This document shows positions 35,496 to 47,812 of a stretch of DNA of 64,000 nucleotides, in pieces. Source of the stretch: Absidia repens (Eukaryota; Mucoromycota; Mucoromycetes; Mucorales; Cunninghamellaceae). Position 1 is the stretch's first letter, and every line of letters begins with the position of its first letter. A program made the position numbers and the translations under genes. The notes under the pieces were generated by a model. The model was not told where the DNA came from, made no database searches, and saw only the letters and a program-made list of their open reading frames with translations. Where the stretch lies: contig MCGE01000001.1 in the NCBI GenBank assembly GCA_002105175.1, positions 2,852,001 to 2,916,000 on the forward strand, written 5' to 3'.

Positions 35496-37037
35496 ATGAA
35501 TCTTTATCAACAACCAGAAAGACACCTGGTCCAATTTAATGCTGGAAAATGTATTCGGGAAGGAAACATGCTGAAGCCTGATTTGCGAAAAGGGTAGGTA
35601 TCATAATTTTGTGGATTGGCATATAAAATGTTTGATTCACTAACCCACTTTTATTATTTAGGATGATCTATATGGATCAGGTAAAAATAACGAAGGCGAT
35701 CAAGGAGATTACAAAGGGATGATACTCATTTACCAACTTCTATTGTTCTCTAAAATCACGTTTAGGGTAATGATCAGTTAATGCATTTCTATTGGAAAGA
35801 ACGCAAGTACAATAGTGAACCTGAAGACGTAAGTGATTCCTCTTCCAGTCCTTTTTCGTTAATGACAATGTATTATCGTACACTTATTTTTTTTCGTTTT
35901 TTTTTTTTTAATTACCTACCATAGGACCTGATTATCTTTCCTGATGAAGCAGAACTACAAAAGGTACCAGAATGTACTACCGGTCGTGTCCTAGTACTGA
36001 AATACAAGACTTCGAACCAACGACTATTCTTCTGGATGCAAAAACTGGACAGTGACTTGGACGATACGGTGATTCAGCGTGTCAATCAATTGATTAATGA
36101 TCCTTCTTCAGCGCTAGATGATACTCAAATGGATTTGGATTCTTCTGATCATAGTATAGAAATGGAACTAATGCAACGATTGATGGGATCAGCTGGTGAA
36201 GGCAACCTAACAGAAGAGAATTTGATGGAACTGTTTCAACAAGCTGGATCATTGAGGTAAGGAAAACTGATAGTGGTAGATTGGAGATATGTGCTGATTT
36301 TTTTTTTCTTTTTTAGTGATCCTAATCATGCGGATGAATCTGACAATGATACAACCAACGCGACAGTACGACCTCAAACTGAAACAGCATCTGACACAAC
36401 GACTACCGAAAATCAGCCTCCTTCTCAACCTGAACAAACACAACAGCAACCACAACAGCAAGAATCACAGCCAGTGCCTAGCTCCACAGAATCCATCGAT
36501 CCAGAACATTATGAACAATTTCGATCTATGTTGGCCAACATTCAACAACAATCACAAGGTAAGGCCAAGTCTTTTCCTTTTTGAAAACGTCCTTTTTCAT
36601 AATAATGGTTTTTTTTTATCACATAGAACAGTCATCCTCGTCGTTACAATTAGGTGATGTATTGTCGACTCAAACATTGACGGCATTACTGAGTGACCCC
36701 CAAGTCTGCGACAGTCTATATTCATGTTTACCGGACAACGCTGATCAAACACCCGCTGAAGTACAACAAGTCGCGCAATCGCCTCAATTCCAACAAGCGC
36801 TACACAGTTTGAGCTCTGCTCTTCAAAGTGGTCAACTGGGCCCTTTGTTAACTCAGTTGGGGCTGGATGCTTCGGCTGGAAATGGTAAATATTATTCTCA
36901 TATATTAAAAGAAAGGAGGCTCGCCTGACTGAGGTTTTTTTGTTTTTTTTGGAACAGGTGTTGAAGCATTTTTGAGGGCCATCGAAGATCAAGCTAGAAA
37001 AAAGGATGAAGATACCGATGCCATGGATCAAGATTAG
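35496..37037 (+). CDS. RPN13: 26S proteasome ubiquitin receptor Rpn13 (ADRM1)
   Basis: A 363-residue ubiquitin receptor of the proteasome regulatory particle. Seven exons in phase: 35496-35593, 35662-35680, 35766-35828, 35925-36256, 36317-36558, 36627-36884 and 36958-37037. The Pru domain is clear: LVQFNAGKCIREGNMLKPDL-RKG-MIYMDQ, DQLMHFYWKERK, DDLIIFPDEAELQKVPECTT, GRVLVLKYKTSNQRLFFWMQ. A Gln/Pro/Thr-rich linker follows. The C-terminal half (LGDVLSTQTLTALLSDPQVC, CLPDNADQTP, QFQQALHSLSSALQSGQLGP, VEAFLRAIEDQ) fits the DEUBAD domain that binds the Uch37 deubiquitinase. Exon 2 is only 19 nt. The ATG was chosen because the Pru domain starts directly after it; the frame is open upstream through a poly-Lys run. 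Confidence 0.95.
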
Positions 37038-37079
37038 AATAGATTAGTATATAGAAATTATTGCAGTATAGTGTAAGTG

Positions 37080-37116
<37 letters not shown>

Positions 37117-37663
37117 TCTTTTTTGTCTTTTTGAATAAAAATCCTTATATATATTTATATATGTATTCCAAACAGTGTATGTTATTGTCTTGTGTTTATA
37201 TATATGACTTGGCTATTTTTGTCCCGCTCTTAAATGTGATTCATTTGTTGCTTCAGAACGATTCAGATTTATGCCTAAGCATTCACAATAAAATCCATCA
37301 CCCAATTCGCCCAAAACGTAATAACCCTACACCATCTCTTACCACCGCTCCATTTATTAATTGATCATATCTATGACTATACCCCCCCCATATCATTTTT
37401 TTTTTTTACTATATTGGAAACAATATCTGAAGCAAACATTCAAAATAAAATAAAATAAAAAATATCAAATTCAGTATCTTTTGCAAAATAGCTTTGATGA
37501 TTTATTATGATAGAGAGATAATAAGAGTAATAAAGGAAGCGTGTGTTTTTTATAATTAAAATATAAAATGATATATACCAAATGGAATCAAGATATAAGG
37601 AATAAAAAGGTGATAAGGGAAGGATATAAACTACGGTAAAGAGAAGACAAGTAGGAAGACCAA
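37038..37663. other. Convergent 3' regions with (CT)n microsatellite
   Basis: A (CT)n run of about 16 units lies at 37,081-37,113. AATAAAA signals flank on both strands. No gene is seen. Confidence 0.6.
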
Positions 37664-40201
37664 TCATTCATCTTGTTCAAAAATCAGGCGGTAATGATCC
37701 AAGATAGTTTGCACCACGCGAACATGCAAATGGGTATCTGCCAGACGATGCTGATTGGACGAGTTGAGGCAACCAGTGCTTGAATCACCCATCAGTGTCA
37801 TTCCGAAAATAGTGGCCAGGTTACTTGATCCCATCTTGTTGTATTGTTCATACTGTCGGATCCTATTATGTATATATGTAAATGAATAAATCAGTCCAAT
37901 TTTTTGCATTCCCACTGTCGTCTTACTTGTTTAGATGACCCATAAGGTATTTCAATGTAGCATAGTGGGCATCAGGAAGATCGTTGATCACAGTATGTAA
38001 ACCAAGAATTCGCATCCGTTCGTCATCAATTTCTATATATAAAAAAGGGGGGATGGGATGTGAGATTCAAACTTCATGGTGATTGGCAAATTAAAACATA
38101 CTTGCAGCGGCAATAAAGTGATCATACGCAGCTTGAGGGAATAAAGGACTTGGTAATTCACGGAACCAGAGTTTCAGCACACCAGTAATATTGTTGATAT
38201 CAGATCGATATTCGTCGGTATCTAGGTTGACCTGCTTGGAGTCTAATGATAGTGATAATGATAATAAGTTAAATATTATCAAATGCTTCCTGCTTGTCAG
38301 TGTTTTCTTTTTACCTCTGTTGAATTCCGCCTTGAGTTTTTGAATTTGAGTGCCAGTTCCTGATTCGCGATAGATACCCATACACTTCAAACCATACTTC
38401 TCTACAGCTTCCGCACATTTTTGAACAACAAGTGGCACTTCCTGCTCATCACGTTTCATAAGCACACCAAGATCAATGCCAAAGACCGGGTTCGGGTTCA
38501 AAATTTGATGTGCAGCGGCCGACTACAAAAAGTTTGAATTGGGGAGGGGGGAGGGGAAATCATGCCTTCAGTACCTACCAACGTTGAATCAAGTTTTTTT
38601 TTTTTTTTTCTCTATTTTCTTACCATCATATATTCTTTGTATGGGATATCACCACGTTGAATCACTTTCACGCTAGCCATATGTCGTTGACCATCACATG
38701 ATTTGATAAATTCCATCAAATCTAAATCTTTGTCGATTTTTTCGGTCAATGATCGTAAGCCTAAACCTAAGAAAAAAAAAAACAGCATACGTCAAAAGCA
38801 AGTTATATATATATATATATATGTATATCCCAGATCGACATGCTTTTGAAATTTAATATAGAAAACATTTTTACCACTGTCGTTGTCCAACGCATAACCA
38901 TCAGCTACCAAAGCGCGTTCATAAATATATGCATATCGTGCCAATTGATACTGAAGAGCCATACAGCATTCATCTCCTACTGCTTTCAATCCCTACATAC
39001 TACAATCAGTTACATTTTGTCTATCCTTTATTCAATTTTCAAACTTACAGTTAATATTTCAGGCAGATATGTTGAGAAGTAATCTTGGCGAGCTGCATTG
39101 ACTATTTGAAGTTGTTGTCGATAATGCTGATCAGCGCTTGCTGCTTTGCTATGAGCATCCTCTTCACTTCTATTCAACTAGGAGGAAAAAAAAAAATCGT
39201 GTTGGTCCATGTTATAATTGTATGTTGGGTACTGAAAACTTTTGTTGTTGTTTTTTGTTTTTTTACCTGATATTGTGTTTTGTTCGTCTTGAATAAACCT
39301 TTCTTGGGGAGATGGTAAGGATCCTGAGTTTTCAGTAAGATGGCACGTTCCCATTCTTCACTTTGCATATCATACTTTTGTTTGCTCTAATAACAATAAT
39401 AAACGATGTCAGTATTAATAGTAATAAGTGGGTAATGTGGATTGCTTTTATGACGAGTGAATAACGAGGGTTTAAACTACCTTTTCCAAAGCCAGTTCAG
39501 CATCAATGAGGATTTTCTCTTGCTTGACACTTGAATCCTTTGAATTTTTTCGAGCCTTTTCAGTATCTTTCACCAATAGCTGCAAATCATCTGCCACTTC
39601 AGTAATGTCAGAAGCAAACTTGATACGTTGTTCACCGATGTTTTCATGTACCTTAAGGGACGAAGACCATGCACTTCCAAAAGTACTACATGTATGTATT
39701 TAATAAGGGTTGGCTTAGACTGTATGTTTTGCTTGATTTTTCTTATGACTTAGCTTTACCTTGACCTTGGATGTGATTTGAATGATTCGCTGGCAGATTG
39801 AGCCAATTTTGTCAGTTGCTTGCCATATTCTTCTTCAACAAGGGCTCGTTTCTTCAGAAACACGGCGATATCCTAAACGTAATAGAAATAGTAGTAATAA
39901 TAATGAGGGAGGATTTAGTCAACGTGTGATACTTTATATTTTTCTAATTTTGGATTTATTACTTTAGCGCCTTGCATGTCCAGCTTGACTTTGTCCAAAA
40001 GAAATTGGAAGCCATTCTACAAGAGATTGAGCGGGTTGACATTGTTAGTAAACATACACTTGAATTCTAACCAAACAGGTACAGAGTTCAACTTACGTCT
40101 AAATCGATCAGACTTGATATAACATTGGGATCATCTTGATAACTAACTGATGCAAGGTCAGTTCCACTGTCTGGTTTTCTTCGAGTTTCGTCCACTGACA
40201 T
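37664..40201 (-). CDS. F-BAR plus RhoGAP protein (Rgd1-like)
   Basis: A Rho-family GTPase-activating protein with a membrane-curving F-BAR domain; yeast Rgd1 acts on Rho3/Rho4 in polarity and cell-wall stress. The gene has many short exons from MSVDETRRKP (40201) to FEQDE (37664). The F-BAR part: NGFQFLLDKVKLDMQGAKDI, AVFLKKRALVEEEYGKQLTK, TFGSAWSSSLKVHENIGEQR, LIDAELALEKSKQKYDMQSE, YYLPEIL-type coiled coils. The RhoGAP part: FGIDLGVLMKRDEQEVPLVV, KCMGIYRESGTGTQIQKLK with the arginine finger in GIYRESG, ITGVLKLWFRELPSPLFP, LKYLMGHLNK, MGSSNLATIFGMTLMG. All GAP motifs look intact, so activity is expected. The start ATG is the first one in the exon that leads into the F-BAR domain. Confidence 0.9.
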
Positions 40202-40902
40202 CGATGACGAGATTGTAAAGGAGAGGGGTAATGAAAGAAAAAAGAAAAAGAAAGGAAGCAAAGAGGGGAAGGTGAGACGTGAGTATATAAAAAATAGAGA
40301 GAGGGAAAATTATATGTATGTAGTGTGAGAGGAGGAAAAAAAAAAAAAAAAAAGGAATAGGAGAAAGTAAAGCAAATCCAAAAAAAGTGATCTTTAATAA
40401 AATCATTTTACCAGTTTGTGTAACCATCTAACCATATAACCTTTTATACTTATTTTACCTCTGCAGATATTCAAGGATCTCACCTACTTGTCAGTTTTAT
40501 CTTCGTACACATATTACACCATATAAAAATACATTCAAGCGGGATCAAATGTATTTATCAATCTGTGCAATATATATATATATATGTAAATGAGGAGGTG
40601 GTGTGCATAAAGTGTTGATTTTGAGGCCGATCAGCGCGCGCGATGACCCTCATTTTGCAGGACTATCCTTACTCTTGCACGAGGCTATTCATCAAAAACT
40701 TACTGTATCGACCGAATTTGATCGATATTCTGATGCAGGCACAAATAAAAGGTTATAAAAGATCATCATATACTCTACGGTAGTTTTGGATATCAAAACA
40801 ATTGCCTTTATTATTATAAAGTTTTCAATATAAAGATAATATGTATGGGGAGCAAACTAAGATGAATTATACAAAAGAAGAATGAAGATAAATGGGGATT
40901 AA
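40202..40902. other. Intergenic between two minus-strand genes
   Basis: It includes the promoter of the RhoGAP gene (an A18-type tract near 40,340) and the 3' region of the acyltransferase, with an (AT)n run at about 40,570-40,585. GATC-rich short palindromes occur near 40,625-40,730. No gene is seen. Confidence 0.4.
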
Positions 40903-42322
40903 CTAGTGATAATTGTAAAGGATGAGTAAATAAGATACTAAACTATAAAAGAGGTATAGGACAGGAATATAAGGGACCATATACAACCAAAGATCAAGAG
41001 ATTCCTTCAAGGGATGACGAAGTCGAATAGGGACAGTATAAGTATGGCCGCCACCTAGTAAAGGAGAAGCACAGCCATCACCAGGATTATCATTGTGATC
41101 AAATGACGTAAAACGACCTTCTTCATAAAACTGCTCCATGCGTTTGTCTTTTTCAACCCATCGATCCATCACCCATTTGGAGAAGGCAGCATCATCATCT
41201 AATGCAAGTTCGGAGACATGATATCGGCGAATGTGTACATGTATTTCTTGAGGACCACATCCAGTAAATATATGTTTCAAGCGTAAGGCGTCCTCCGGAA
41301 TTTGACCAGCTTGAATCCCAGAATACCCAATCGTCAAATCATACATCCATTCTACTGTATTCTCCAATGTTGCGGTACATAACTTCAAACCTGTGGATCT
41401 TGGTAGTAGCGTATATAAGTTGTCATTCTATAATATAAGGAGTAAGTGCGATTTTTTAAAATTCTGTATATTTTTAACCATCATCTATTACCATTCCATT
41501 TTTCACAGCATAGGCTTGGGATCGAGTTCGCATTTCTTTGGAAATCACTAAAACGAATCAATATATATATAAAGTGAGTCAAAAAGCCATGATTATGAAA
41601 AAAGAAAAAGAAAGGTTCTACCTGTGCCTTCAGGAAATAAAACGAGCCACATTGGTTTACCGCCTGTTTTAGATCGCTCTAGGTTTTGGATAATGGTGTC
41701 CTTGTCATCCGCCAACCGCCTTTTCATAAAGATAAAGTCAAAGAGTTGCATCCCCAATCCAAAAAATGGCGTATACTTCAATTCATTTTTCAGCATAATT
41801 TTCAATGACCCATGTGCCTTGGCAAGGTACGCAATAAACCAAACATATATCCAATCAGCATAAATCTAATCCAATTATAAGCGTGATGATAATGAATATG
41901 TCAATGTGAAGTCTTGCCTTTTTTTCCCACCCAAATAGGCATATGTTTTGTTTCATTTCGTTTACCTGATGGTTTGAAATGACAATTGTTCTATCCGGGA
42001 AATTCAAATCGCCGGTAGGAGAATACTGGTGATTTTTTTGTTGTTGATCAGTAGTGGTGCTATTCACGATATGGGTAGATGGCGGACATGACTTGTCAAA
42101 ATAAAACACCATTTTACTGGGAGCCGTCATTTGAATAAGACCGATCAAGTTTTGAGACCAGTAGCTGAGGATACGCGTGAGCTGTTTTTGGTAGAGGTCA
42201 TTGGAAAATGGCCGAAGGCATACAAATGTCACCATTGTTGCAAAACAGACAATGGCAGCCTGGAACATGAGTGCCATGATAACCAATATACATACACTGA
42301 CTTCCCAAAGAGTCCAAGTCAT
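40903..42322 (-). CDS. Lysophospholipid acyltransferase (AGPAT3/4/5-like)
   Basis: A 393-residue membrane acyltransferase of the PlsC/LPLAT family that adds an acyl chain to lysophosphatidic acid or a related lysolipid, probably in the ER. Four exons in phase: 42322-41966, 41865-41622, 41547-41492 and 41427-40903. An N-terminal membrane helix (VCILVIMALMFQAAIVCFAT) precedes the acceptor motif NHQIYADW (NHxxxxD type, split by an intron after NHQ). The glycerolipid-binding motif is FPEGT, also at an exon edge. Between them PFFGLGMQLFDFIFMKR fits block II. The C-terminus carries PYIPVLYLFYSLVSYLLILY, two probable membrane passes, as in AGPAT3/4/5 and yeast Cst26. The ATG at 42322 starts directly before the first helix. 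Confidence 0.9.
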
Positions 42323-43749
42323 TGAGTGTTTTCGTTGTTTTGGCAAATGAAGCGAAAAGGAAATGAGACGGGAAAATATATATAAATTTGAAAAAAAAAA
42401 AAGTAAATAAGAGATTTTTTTTTTTTTTTTTTTTTTACCATGAGCGGGGTAAAATTATATCTGTTGCATTTCTGCCTGTTTGAAAAAGAGCTTGAATTGC
42501 AAATCATCTTTGTCTTTTTTGATTTAGGAACACTAATTCTTACTATCTCAAACGTTTGAATCTATTTCTAATAAACATGACGATGAGTGATTCACTTAAC
42601 ATCAAAACCGCATAAAGTATATACTGGGATAGGGTTCAGGACACTTCCCACCTCCCGATGATCGTGCGGGATTTAAAATATTATCACAGACTAAACACGT
42701 GAAATGATGTCTGCAGTATACTCATCCAACTTATCCAAACGTTGTTGAAGGCCGCACTGCTCGTCATAATTACGCCGCCCTTGCAACTCAGCATTAAATG
42801 GTGCTTGGTACAAATGTGTTCATGATCACTGACATAAGCCATGTAATAGATTGTGCTATACTGTAATAAATATAATCACTTCATTCTGGGCTTCAATTAT
42901 CATCGTGAATTTTCCATTGATGATAAACAATAATGTAAATGTGAGCACACAACTACCCAGTTTTTGTTACCTAATGGAGTATACGTAGGTTGAGGGTCCA
43001 CAATACTAACCATTTACTCAATATCAATACATTGTTTTGGTACACTATTGAATGGATCTTATAAGAGTCTAAAAACCCGTACCTGAAAATGAATTCATGC
43101 ATGAATAAAATTTCCTATTTCAGTAATGCTTTTATTTTTTTGCTTAGTGAGTATACCTTTGTTCACTTCATATTGCGTCACAGTGATTTATTTACGCTCG
43201 TTTTGTATGAATTATGTTATCATAGGGCGTTCTCAGCCTCTACTTGTCTGTTGATATAGCGCGCTTCAATAAGGACGTTGAGTAAACCTCAATTGTTGCA
43301 ATTTTTTTGCTCTATATCATACCATATTCTCAGCCGTGTTAAACGGCATGACTTCACAACAGCTCCACACTTCCACTTTATATATTTTCACTTTCAATTT
43401 TATACAGTAACGACTTTACGTCGGGACTATGTAAACGTTTTCGCACTTCCAAGAATTGAATTATAGTGTACTATACTTTTTGATGAGGATGTAATTGATA
43501 TGAGTGGTAGAACATGAATAAAATTCACATTCATTCAAGTGACTTAAGAGTTGTCAATTAGCGTTTCGGGTAAGAAGATAGTTTGTAACCACAGAAACGT
43601 CGTTGGTGCATCAGTACATATGCATCGCGGAGCCTCCTTGAATATCTATATATATCAGGAGTGTTTTTCGGGAAAATGCTCTACAGTATAGTGACTGTTA
43701 TATTCATTGTGCTTCCTAACGCTCATTAATATAGTTAATATAGTGGCCA
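42323..43749. other. Gene-free stretch
   Basis: Contains the acyltransferase promoter with a poly-T run (42,416-42,436). The rest is A/T-rich, with AATAAAAT(T)-type blocks at about 43,105 and 43,516 and a GCGGGATTTAAAAT segment at about 42,667 that resembles the inner part of the foldback element. No credible open frame. Confidence 0.35.
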
Positions 43750-45390
43750 ATTAGGAATAAAGCGAAGTTTGATATTAAGTGTCCTAGGTTTGAAGATCAA
43801 TTGTGAAGCTCAGAGAACGAAATGCAGCTATATGGATGAGTTAGGGTGCAAGTGTATGGTCAAGTAATCTCAAAACAGCTACAACACAGTCTTTGTTCGC
43901 TACAGAATTAGTTGAGAAATAGGATATATTTTATTGAGAATTGGTAGATACTAAAACGGAAATAGAAGGGTTCATTCTAACTAGGGAAGGATCCATTGGA
44001 GACGCAAGAAGGAGAATAAGATGAGATTTGAAGAATAGACTATAACAATATAAAGCAACAACTGTAAAAAGAGTTCTAATATATTCTACAGGTCATTGAT
44101 AAAGTATAAAGGGTATCTTCTGAGATAGCAAAACTACGGCAAACACTAATCAAAAGAAGCGATGGTAATAAAAAAAAAACACTTGTACCAAACACGAGAG
44201 ACATTAAAAGGTCATTTTTCATTGAAGTATATAAAAAGAGACAATTTTTATTCAGATGTAGATACAAGCTATGTACAAACTATAACTAAACGAAGCTAAT
44301 GGAGGCTCCAAAAAGCCAACTGTGTAAAGGTGCCTTCATAGATCCAAAATGAAAGGGTTTCCCCATGCAACTTGTAATCCCTGAGCCAAAAACCCTTTTA
44401 ATCTAATCCTAACACTAATCTAAGATCACCATCACCTCAAAGAAGTTGAATGATGAAGAAGAGAAAGAGAGAAGCAAAAAAAAAAAAAAAAGAGGTAAAA
44501 AAAGCGACTATGCGGACCATAGAAAATATTTCAGATCCCGCTCCATGTGATTTTATGTTGGCAGATTTTTCTTTTTTTCTACAATTTTCTTCAACATTCA
44601 ACTTCTTTGGGGTGATGGAGATCTTAGATTTGTGTTAGGATTAGATTAAAAGTGTTTTCACACCAGGGATTAAAAGATGCATGGAAAACCCTTTCATTTT
44701 GGATCTAGATTTGGGCCACTAGTGGTAGGCTTTTTGGAGCCATCATTCGCTTAGTCTTATTATAATCTATCCATACTTCGTATCTATATCTGAATAAAAT
44801 ATGTCTCTTTTTACATACTTCAATGCAAAATGACCCTTCAATGTTTCTTATGCCTGGTACAAGTGATTTTTTTTATTACCATCACTCCTTTTAATTAATA
44901 CTTGTCGTAGTTATGCTTCCGTAAAAGATATCCTCTTATACTTCACCAATGACCTGTAGAATAAGATTGAACTCATTTTACAGTTGTTTCTGTAATTAGA
45001 GTTGACCATTTTTTAGGTTTACTGATAGTCTCACTCATGCTTCTCCCAATGGATCCTTCCCTAATTAGAATGAACCCAGCCTCTAGTTTAGTATACAGTA
45101 CGTAGAGTATGTTTTACTATTTACTATTGAAGGTTTTATGAATGCTTCATTAAGCCCCTGTTTTTTAGTTCACTCACTATGAATACTACAGCAATTGGCA
45201 GGTAGTTTAAGGCCGCTTAATATGAAAGGAGGTCCTATTCGAGCTCGATACGTTTATCACTCAATCTAGATCACAACCCCCCCCAGCATAGTCAACCATG
45301 TAAAACATTATATCATAGTTGCCACTACATTATTGTACTGTATATATCCAGTTCATTGTTTTTTATCGTGTAATGACAAAGCCCATAAAA
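43750..45390. repeat. Foldback element copy E: long inverted repeat with both arms
   Basis: The left arm (about 43,870-44,465) and right arm (about 44,575-45,100) are imperfect reverse complements. The left core AATGAAAGGGTTTCCCCATG (about 44,348) pairs with GCATGGAAAACCCTTTCATT (about 44,674-44,693). GGTAATAAAAAAAAAACACTTGTACC pairs with GGTACAAGTG...TTATTACCATC at 44,857-44,885. AAGGATCCATTGGAGACGC pairs with a CCAATGGATCCTTCC segment at about 45,047. A spacer of about 110 bp lies between the arms. Weaker pairing extends to about 45,390, where the outer end matches copies A, D and G. No open frame spans the element. Confidence 0.75.
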
Positions 45391-46259
45391 ACCTTTTATC
45401 ACACACAATAGAAAACAATCATCAGAATGTTGAACATGGTGGTTGGTCTCAAAGTACTACCCATTGAAGTGTATAATGAGGAGTAGGTGTCACCCATCCC
45501 GTCAAAATCCACATTTCAACAACCAACTAACCCCCGACACCCAGCAGACCATTTATTTATACGTTTGAATGCTTAATGACTCTATACCTGCCAATTGCAA
45601 CAGAACACTAAAGGTGAACACAGACACACAAAAAAAAAAAAAAAAGATCAGCATGAGGTATGAATGGACGTGCGTTGATTTTGGATATCATGCTTTTCTC
45701 ATTTATTGAACATATGGATATTTACAGAGTTACTCCATTTGACAATTGACAAAGCTGTACAAAGAACAAGGTGAATGGTGGTACAAATAATATGACAAGA
45801 ATAATTGTCGCCGTTGTTACATAAGCCTTACTTACATTGTGTTCTTTTCCAAAGAACGCTACGAGCAGTATCGAACCAGACTCAATATATAAAAAATATG
45901 TGCATATCATATTAGTCTCGAGAATTGAAAAGATAATAATTTAAGTAACACTGTCAAGAAAGAAAAAAGAAATAGGGGTTAAGGGATCGACTCTTTGTCT
46001 GTGTGTTTCACCCTTTTGGAAATGATTGACATTTTGTGGATATCATGATGCCATCAGGTTAAAAATGTGTGAACGATGCGGTTGTGCATGTTCGATTATA
46101 ATCATTAAAAAACAAAAGCACTTGAACTTCAATATGAGTTTTAAAAATGAAGGAATGAAATACGTATGAAACACACGGAGAGACTGGTTGGCATACTATA
46201 TACAATCTCCAAATAAAGAGGTTGAATCTATTGCTCAACATGGATTTGATTCAATTACT
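45391..46259. other. Gene-free stretch
   Basis: A/T-rich with an A16 tract near 45,630. Short frames on the minus strand are hydrophobic but have no recognisable features. Confidence 0.35.
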
Positions 46260-46660
46260 GTTAAAATTCTTTTTTATTGAAGTATAAGCAAACATAAACG
46301 CGGGGATGGTCAACGCTAATCTAAATGAGCGAGATAACCGATGTAAAAAGGGATCTACTGCTAAAGGACAAACTAAACGGATGAGAGACACATACTAATG
46401 ATAAGAAAGCTAAGACATGATTTGTTCGGATGTAAATATAAAGCTATGTTGACTAACAATAAACTAATCTAATGACGGTTCCATAGTACTAATCGCGACA
46501 TCAAGCCTGATCCTAATGGCAGGCTCCAAATCCTGAATCCAAAATGAAAGGGTTTCCCCATGCATATTTAAATAGCATTTTTCAAAATGCCCCTAATTCA
46601 CATTCTAACACTAATCCAAGATGTCCAATTCTTCATTGAAGCTGGCAAAATGGTATTTCT
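46260..46660 (+). repeat. Foldback element copy F (inner part of left arm)
   Basis: It has the TTTTTTATTGAAG block, TCGGATGTAAATATAAAGCT, the core CCAAAATGAAAGGGTTTCCC (about 46,538) and then a GCATTTTTCAAAATGCCCCT variant shared with the first fragment of copy C (about 13,665), marking a subfamily. Confidence 0.6.
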
Positions 46661-47812
46661 ATTAAAATAAATAAGAGGAAGAAAGAAATGCGCACACACA
46701 AAATAAGCTATAAAAAACCTCTGGATTTTTTAAATGTCCGAAAAATATTTTTTAACCTTTTGGTCCAGGGCGAACAAAGCAATCGGGAAAAAAAATCGAC
46801 TAAACATTATGCAATTATCAAAAAATAGCGGGATGCATACATAGTCACCACAGCCAGTATATCTGCGTTGCTAAAAAACCTTCATCAACGTTCTTCAGTT
46901 GGTTATCAAATCTCCGCTCCATGTTGTCATATCTGGAGTGACAAGTGAGTATTTATTTCTCCTGAGCAACCCAAAGTGTCTCAACCTCACCTTATAGCAT
47001 AAGATTGATGTCGGAATAATTTGGCTATAAACTGTTTGCACCGTAAAAGATCCGTCTCAGTTTTTATCCCTAACGGCCTGGACCGACCAAATTTAAATGC
47101 CTAAGGCTTTTTTTATATAAAAAAAAAATAGGTCTTTTTGCCATAACCTATACTATTCAAATCCGTAATAATAATAAATGAAAAAAAAAAATAACCTTGA
47201 ACATTGAAGATTGATGTCGGGAGTATTAAGGTTATAAAGTGTTCGCACCATGCCAAGCCCCATCACTATGACCCTGAATGAATATAATATTTCTTCCTTT
47301 TCTTTGGCACCCTTTGTACTGAACGTACAACCCTATCCCGGTAATAAAAACAATGTGCGAACATACTATGATCATGAACGTATCTAATGATCATCCGGTA
47401 GTCAAGCAGGCAGAATTGACATATTCTTGTAAAATAGTCTGTGGTATCTATTTACTTGCCTTTTTAAGTCTTGACAAGGTGGATGATGCATTTCTTTTTT
47501 TTTTTTTTTTTTTTTTTTTTTCCAAAAGTTGACGCATGTTATTTTTCTTAGGGGAGAGAAAAAGACAATCAACAGTAAGGTGAGTACAAAAGTCAGAAAA
47601 AGGAAAAAAAGAAATGTCAAAGTGGACTAAATTCAACGTGGTGTATGTGTGCTAGGTATGGGTCACACACTGTATCTGGGTGATACAGTCCCTATTCCAT
47701 AATTCAAGCTTTTGGCATGATATATTTTAAACCCCCGTTCATTTTTTATCTGTATAAAACGCTTGGAGTTGTTTCTTTTCCCTTTTGCGACATTATCTTG
47801 ACTTAAAGCCAC
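46661..47812. other. Intergenic with a diverged direct repeat and promoter motif
   Basis: AGATTGATGTCGG followed by a TATAAA-type segment and a GTTTGCACC/GTTCGCACC end occurs twice, at about 46,996-47,043 and 47,209-47,250. Poly-T lies at 47,492-47,520. TTTGGCATGATATATTTTAA then ACCCCCG lies at 47,711-47,737, with a TATAAAAC box at about 47,753, upstream of the Ser-rich gene. Confidence 0.5.

Noticed and set aside
43278..43466. A 62-residue plus-strand frame next to the foldback element as a possible transposase remnant
   Set aside because: No acidic triad, zinc motif or other transposase feature is visible, and the composition is that of random A/T-rich DNA.
47402..47636. Minus-strand frames with poly-Lys runs
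   Set aside because: They are created by the poly-T tract at 47,492-47,520 and have no other coding character.
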